This document shows positions 61,954 to 64,000 of a stretch of DNA of 64,000 nucleotides, in pieces. Both the position numbers and the translations under genes were made by a program. The notes below the pieces were generated by a model. The model was not told the DNA's origin. It did no database searches and was given only the letters and a program-made list of their open reading frames with translations. Each line of letters begins with the position of its first letter. Position 1 is the first letter of the stretch. Source of the DNA: Eubacteriales bacterium. GTDB lineage: Bacteria; Bacillota; Clostridia; Lachnospirales; Lachnospiraceae. The DNA is taken from NCBI GenBank assembly GCA_030526005.1, contig JAUNDP010000001.1, forward strand, positions 91,252 to 155,251. Direction: 5' to 3'.

Positions 61954-63351
61954 TTATCTCTGAATCATCTCCCGATTTAATTTTTCAGAGCATTTCTCAA
62001 TGATCTTTATCAATTCTTCATCTGTCATCACTGTGACACGTCCTTCTTCATACTCTTTATCCACGCAAGCTTTCACTTTGGCAATCAGAGGGTCATTTTT
62101 GTCTACTTTCTCTGCATCGTTCAGATGAAAATACGCATTGATCCAGTGCGCGATTCCGGCAAGTCCGGAAGTGTTTGATACAGATACAAGCACAGGGCGG
62201 TTTAAAAATTTATCCGTATCAAAGATATTATAAATCTCTTCATTTTTTAACAATCCGTCTGCATGAATACCAGCTCTTGTCACATTGAAATTCTTTCCGA
62301 CAAACGGCGTTCTTGACGGGATATGGTATCCAATCTCTTTCTCGTAATATTCTGCCATTTCCGTGATCACTCTCGTGTCCATACCCCCAAGGTCTCCTCT
62401 CAACTGGGCATATTCAAACACCATTGCTTCTAAAGGTGTATTTCCTGTGCGCTCTCCGATTCCAAACAAAGAACAGTTGACGCCGCAGGCTCCATACAGC
62501 CATGCCGTCGTTGAATTGCTGACTGCTTTATAGAAATCATTATGTCCATGCCATTCAATCAATTCGCTTGGAACGCCAGCGTGCGTCATAATTCCATAGA
62601 TAATGCCCTGCACAGAACGTGGAATCACAGCTCCTGCGTAATTGACTCCATATCCCATTGTATCACAGCAACGTACTTTAATTGGAATCTTATACTGTTC
62701 CATCAATTTCATCAATTCCACACAGAATGGAATCACATATCCGTAAATATCTGCTCTTGTAATATCTTCCAGATGGCATCTTGGGCTGATTCCTGTCTCA
62801 AGACATTCTTTTACGATTGTCAGATAATGTTCCATTGCCTGCCGTCTGTCCATTTTCATCTTATAAAAAATATGATAGTCGGAACAGCTGACTAAAATTC
62901 CTGTTTCCTTCATGCCAATTTCTTTCACCAGCTCAAAGTCTTTTTTATTTGCGCGAATCCAGCTTGTCACTTCTGGAAATTTGTATCCCCTCTCCATACA
63001 TTTATAGACCGCATCTCTGTCTTTTTTGCTGTAAAGGAAAAATTCACACTGACGAATTTTACCGTTTGGTCCTCCCAAGCGATGCATATAATCATATAAT
63101 GTCACAATCTGCTCTGTCGTATATGGCGCTCTTGACTGCTGTCCATCACGAAATGTTGTGTCTGTAATCCATATATCATTTGGCATATGGTGCGGCACAA
63201 TACGATCATTGAATGCAATTTTAGGTATTTCGCTGTAAGGAAACAGATTTCGAAACACATTTGGTGTTTCTACATCTACTAAATGATACATATGCTCTTC
63301 CAGCTGCAGCAAATTTGTATGCTGATCCATCATAACTCGTCTGTTTTCCAT
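61954..63351 (-). CDS. Probable (Re)-citrate synthase (HMG-CoA lyase-like/homocitrate-synthase fold)
   Basis: 465 residues. DRE-TIM barrel: DTTFRDGQQSRAPYT (catalytic/metal start), CDTMGYGVNYAG, GHNDFYKAVSNS and NCSLFGIGERTGNTPLEAMVFEYAQ are shared with isopropylmalate and homocitrate synthases. Unlike those enzymes there is no LeuA allosteric domain, and the gene is followed by GntR and icd, so a role in making citrate is likely. (Re)-citrate synthases known from clostridia have this family, length and neighbourhood; si-type GltA is not in the window. Leader has a consensus promoter with palindromic operator. Confidence 0.85.
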   Translation of the reverse strand: MENRRVMMDQHTNLLQLEEHMYHLVDVETPNVFRNLFPYSEIPKIAFNDRIVPHHMPNDIWITDTTFRDGQQSRAPYTTEQIVTLYDYMHRLGGPNGKIRQCEFFLYSKKDRDAVYKCMERGYKFPEVTSWIRANKKDFELVKEIGMKETGILVSCSDYHIFYKMKMDRRQAMEHYLTIVKECLETGISPRCHLEDITRADIYGYVIPFCVELMKLMEQYKIPIKVRCCDTMGYGVNYAGAVIPRSVQGIIYGIMTHAGVPSELIEWHGHNDFYKAVSNSTTAWLYGACGVNCSLFGIGERTGNTPLEAMVFEYAQLRGDLGGMDTRVITEMAEYYEKEIGYHIPSRTPFVGKNFNVTRAGIHADGLLKNEEIYNIFDTDKFLNRPVLVSVSNTSGLAGIAHWINAYFHLNDAEKVDKNDPLIAKVKACVDKEYEEGRVTVMTDEELIKIIEKCSEKLNREMIQR

Positions 63352-63436
63352 AATTCTCTCACCTGTTCCTATCCCGTCTGATTTTTCTTGACAGATATCT
63401 TTTCTGCCATTTTACCGTTACGTTTTATTTTGTATT

Positions 63437-63465
63437 ATTGTATACAATTATACTTTTTCTGTCAA
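63437..63465 (-). promoter_or_regulatory. Promoter with palindromic operator, (Re)-citrate synthase operon
   Basis: Minus strand: TTGACA (63460-63465), 17-bp spacer, TACAAT (63437-63442). The 12-bp perfect palindrome ATTGTATACAAT (63437-63448) covers the -10, well placed for repression by the GntR protein of the same operon. Confidence 0.8.
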
Positions 63466-63475
63466 GAAAATTTTT

Positions 63476-64000
63476 CTATTCTTCTGTCTCTTCCTCCTTT
63501 GCCCATCCAAATGCGTAAGTCACTGCTCTTTTCCATCCATTTAATTTCTTTTTACGCACTTCCTCCTGCATATGTGGATAAAAAATACGATTTTCTTTCC
63601 AGTTTTTGCGAAGATCTTCCATCTCTTTCCAGCATCCTACTGCAAGTCCTGCCAGATAAGCCGCTCCCATCGCAGTCGTCTCCACGCAATAAGGTCTGGA
63701 AACAGGAACCTGCATAATATCTGATTGAAACTGCATCAAAAGATTATTCGCGCTTGCTCCTCCGTCCACTTTAATATTTTGAATTTCAATTCCAGAATCC
63801 GCCTCCATTGCTTTTAGTACATCATATGTCTGATATGCAATGGACTCTAAAGTAGCCCGAGCAATATGATTTTTATTTACTCCTCTCGTGATCCCTACAA
63901 TCGTACCTCTTGCATACTGATCCCAGTAAGGCGCCCCAAGACCGGTAAATGCCGGAACTACATAGCATCCGTTGCTGTCATCCACTGCTTTTGCCAGATA
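63476..64000 (-). CDS. glpK: Glycerol kinase, C-terminal part
   Basis: About 175 C-terminal residues; the gene continues beyond the window. FGGY kinase family: [31 protein letters not shown]-type block (first part quoted), [17 protein letters not shown] (ADP-binding) and [12 protein letters not shown] are the glycerol kinase pattern. Phosphorylates glycerol for lipid synthesis or catabolism. The stop lies 11 bp before the promoter of the citrate-synthase operon, which reads away from it on the same strand. Confidence 0.93.
   Translation of the reverse strand, partial: YLAKAVDDSNGCYVVPAFTGLGAPYWDQYARGTIVGITRGVNKNHIARATLESIAYQTYDVLKAMEADSGIEIQNIKVDGGASANNLLMQFQSDIMQVPVSRPYCVETTAMGAAYLAGLAVGCWKEMEDLRKNWKENRIFYPHMQEEVRKKKLNGWKRAVTYAFGWAKEEETEE

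Noticed and set aside
1-64000. CRISPR array, rRNA or tRNA genes, insertion sequences
   Set aside because: No regularly spaced repeats, no transposase gene, and no recognisable tRNA or rRNA sequence were seen on reading both strands; weak tRNA genes could be missed without a search tool.

Overview
This window looks like a chromosomal segment of a low-GC Gram-positive gut anaerobe, most likely a Lachnospiraceae/Clostridia member. The evidence is the Firmicutes-type L21-Prp-L27 cluster with a cleavable L27 leader, the rng/DUF2344/radical SAM cluster next to it, HisZ, RecU, an RsfS-YqeK-NadD-YhbY-Obg block, strong AGGAGG ribosome binding sites and consensus sigma-A promoters. Genus cannot be fixed from the sequence alone.

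Layout. Positions 1-3015: end of lspA, rluD, a cytidylate-kinase-like protein, dtd and a small unknown. Positions 3071-8458 (minus): a Bce-type cell-envelope-stress module (two-component system BceRS-like, a stand-alone peptidoglycan glycosyltransferase, ABC transporter BceAB-like). Positions 8652-11089: SagB-type nitroreductase, membrane-anchored C39 peptidase, YccF. Positions 11179-15520: two tyrosine-recombinase-fold proteins (one with all catalytic residues, one degenerate) around an acidic zinc-ribbon protein and lexA, with a 39-bp perfect palindrome carrying dif-like arms. Positions 15672-23796 (minus): ribosome-assembly and translation housekeeping. Positions 24042-30003 (plus): a complete vanG-type glycopeptide-resistance cluster vanR-vanS-vanG-vanXY-vanT, in which vanT is split into membrane and serine-racemase reading frames. 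Positions 29981-39391 (minus): SPFH pair HflC/HflK, a domain-permuted GH3 glycosidase and a histidine kinase/solute-binding protein/AraC-type regulator trio. Positions 39762-45725 (minus): a 48-residue membrane protein missed by length filters, a small membrane protein and hisZGDB plus a HisIE fused to a degenerate HisF-like domain. Positions 45841-58110: recU, RNA-modification enzymes, SDR, YgiQ, RelQ, M23 peptidase, YlbJ-like protein, coaD and rsmD. Positions 58348-64000: DUF1846, NADP-isocitrate dehydrogenase, GntR regulator and a probable (Re)-citrate synthase forming a glutamate-precursor operon, then the 3' end of glpK.

How the genes work together. The most striking signal is regulatory. 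Three promoters (bceA, the glycosyltransferase gene and vanG, the last about 20 kb away on the other strand) share one architecture: two direct repeats of ATGTAAG exactly 21 bp apart, a 9-bp gap, a poor -35 of form TGNCAN, a 17-bp spacer and a good -10. This predicts one cell-wall-stress regulon in which D-Ala-D-Ser precursor synthesis, an extra glycan polymerase and a Bce-type pump are switched on together by BceR-like and/or VanR. Other points worth attention are the vanT split (carrying both an internal ribosome binding site and an A_AAA_AAC slippery heptamer), a structured RNA element between vanS and vanG, and a palindromic GntR-type operator on the (Re)-citrate synthase promoter.
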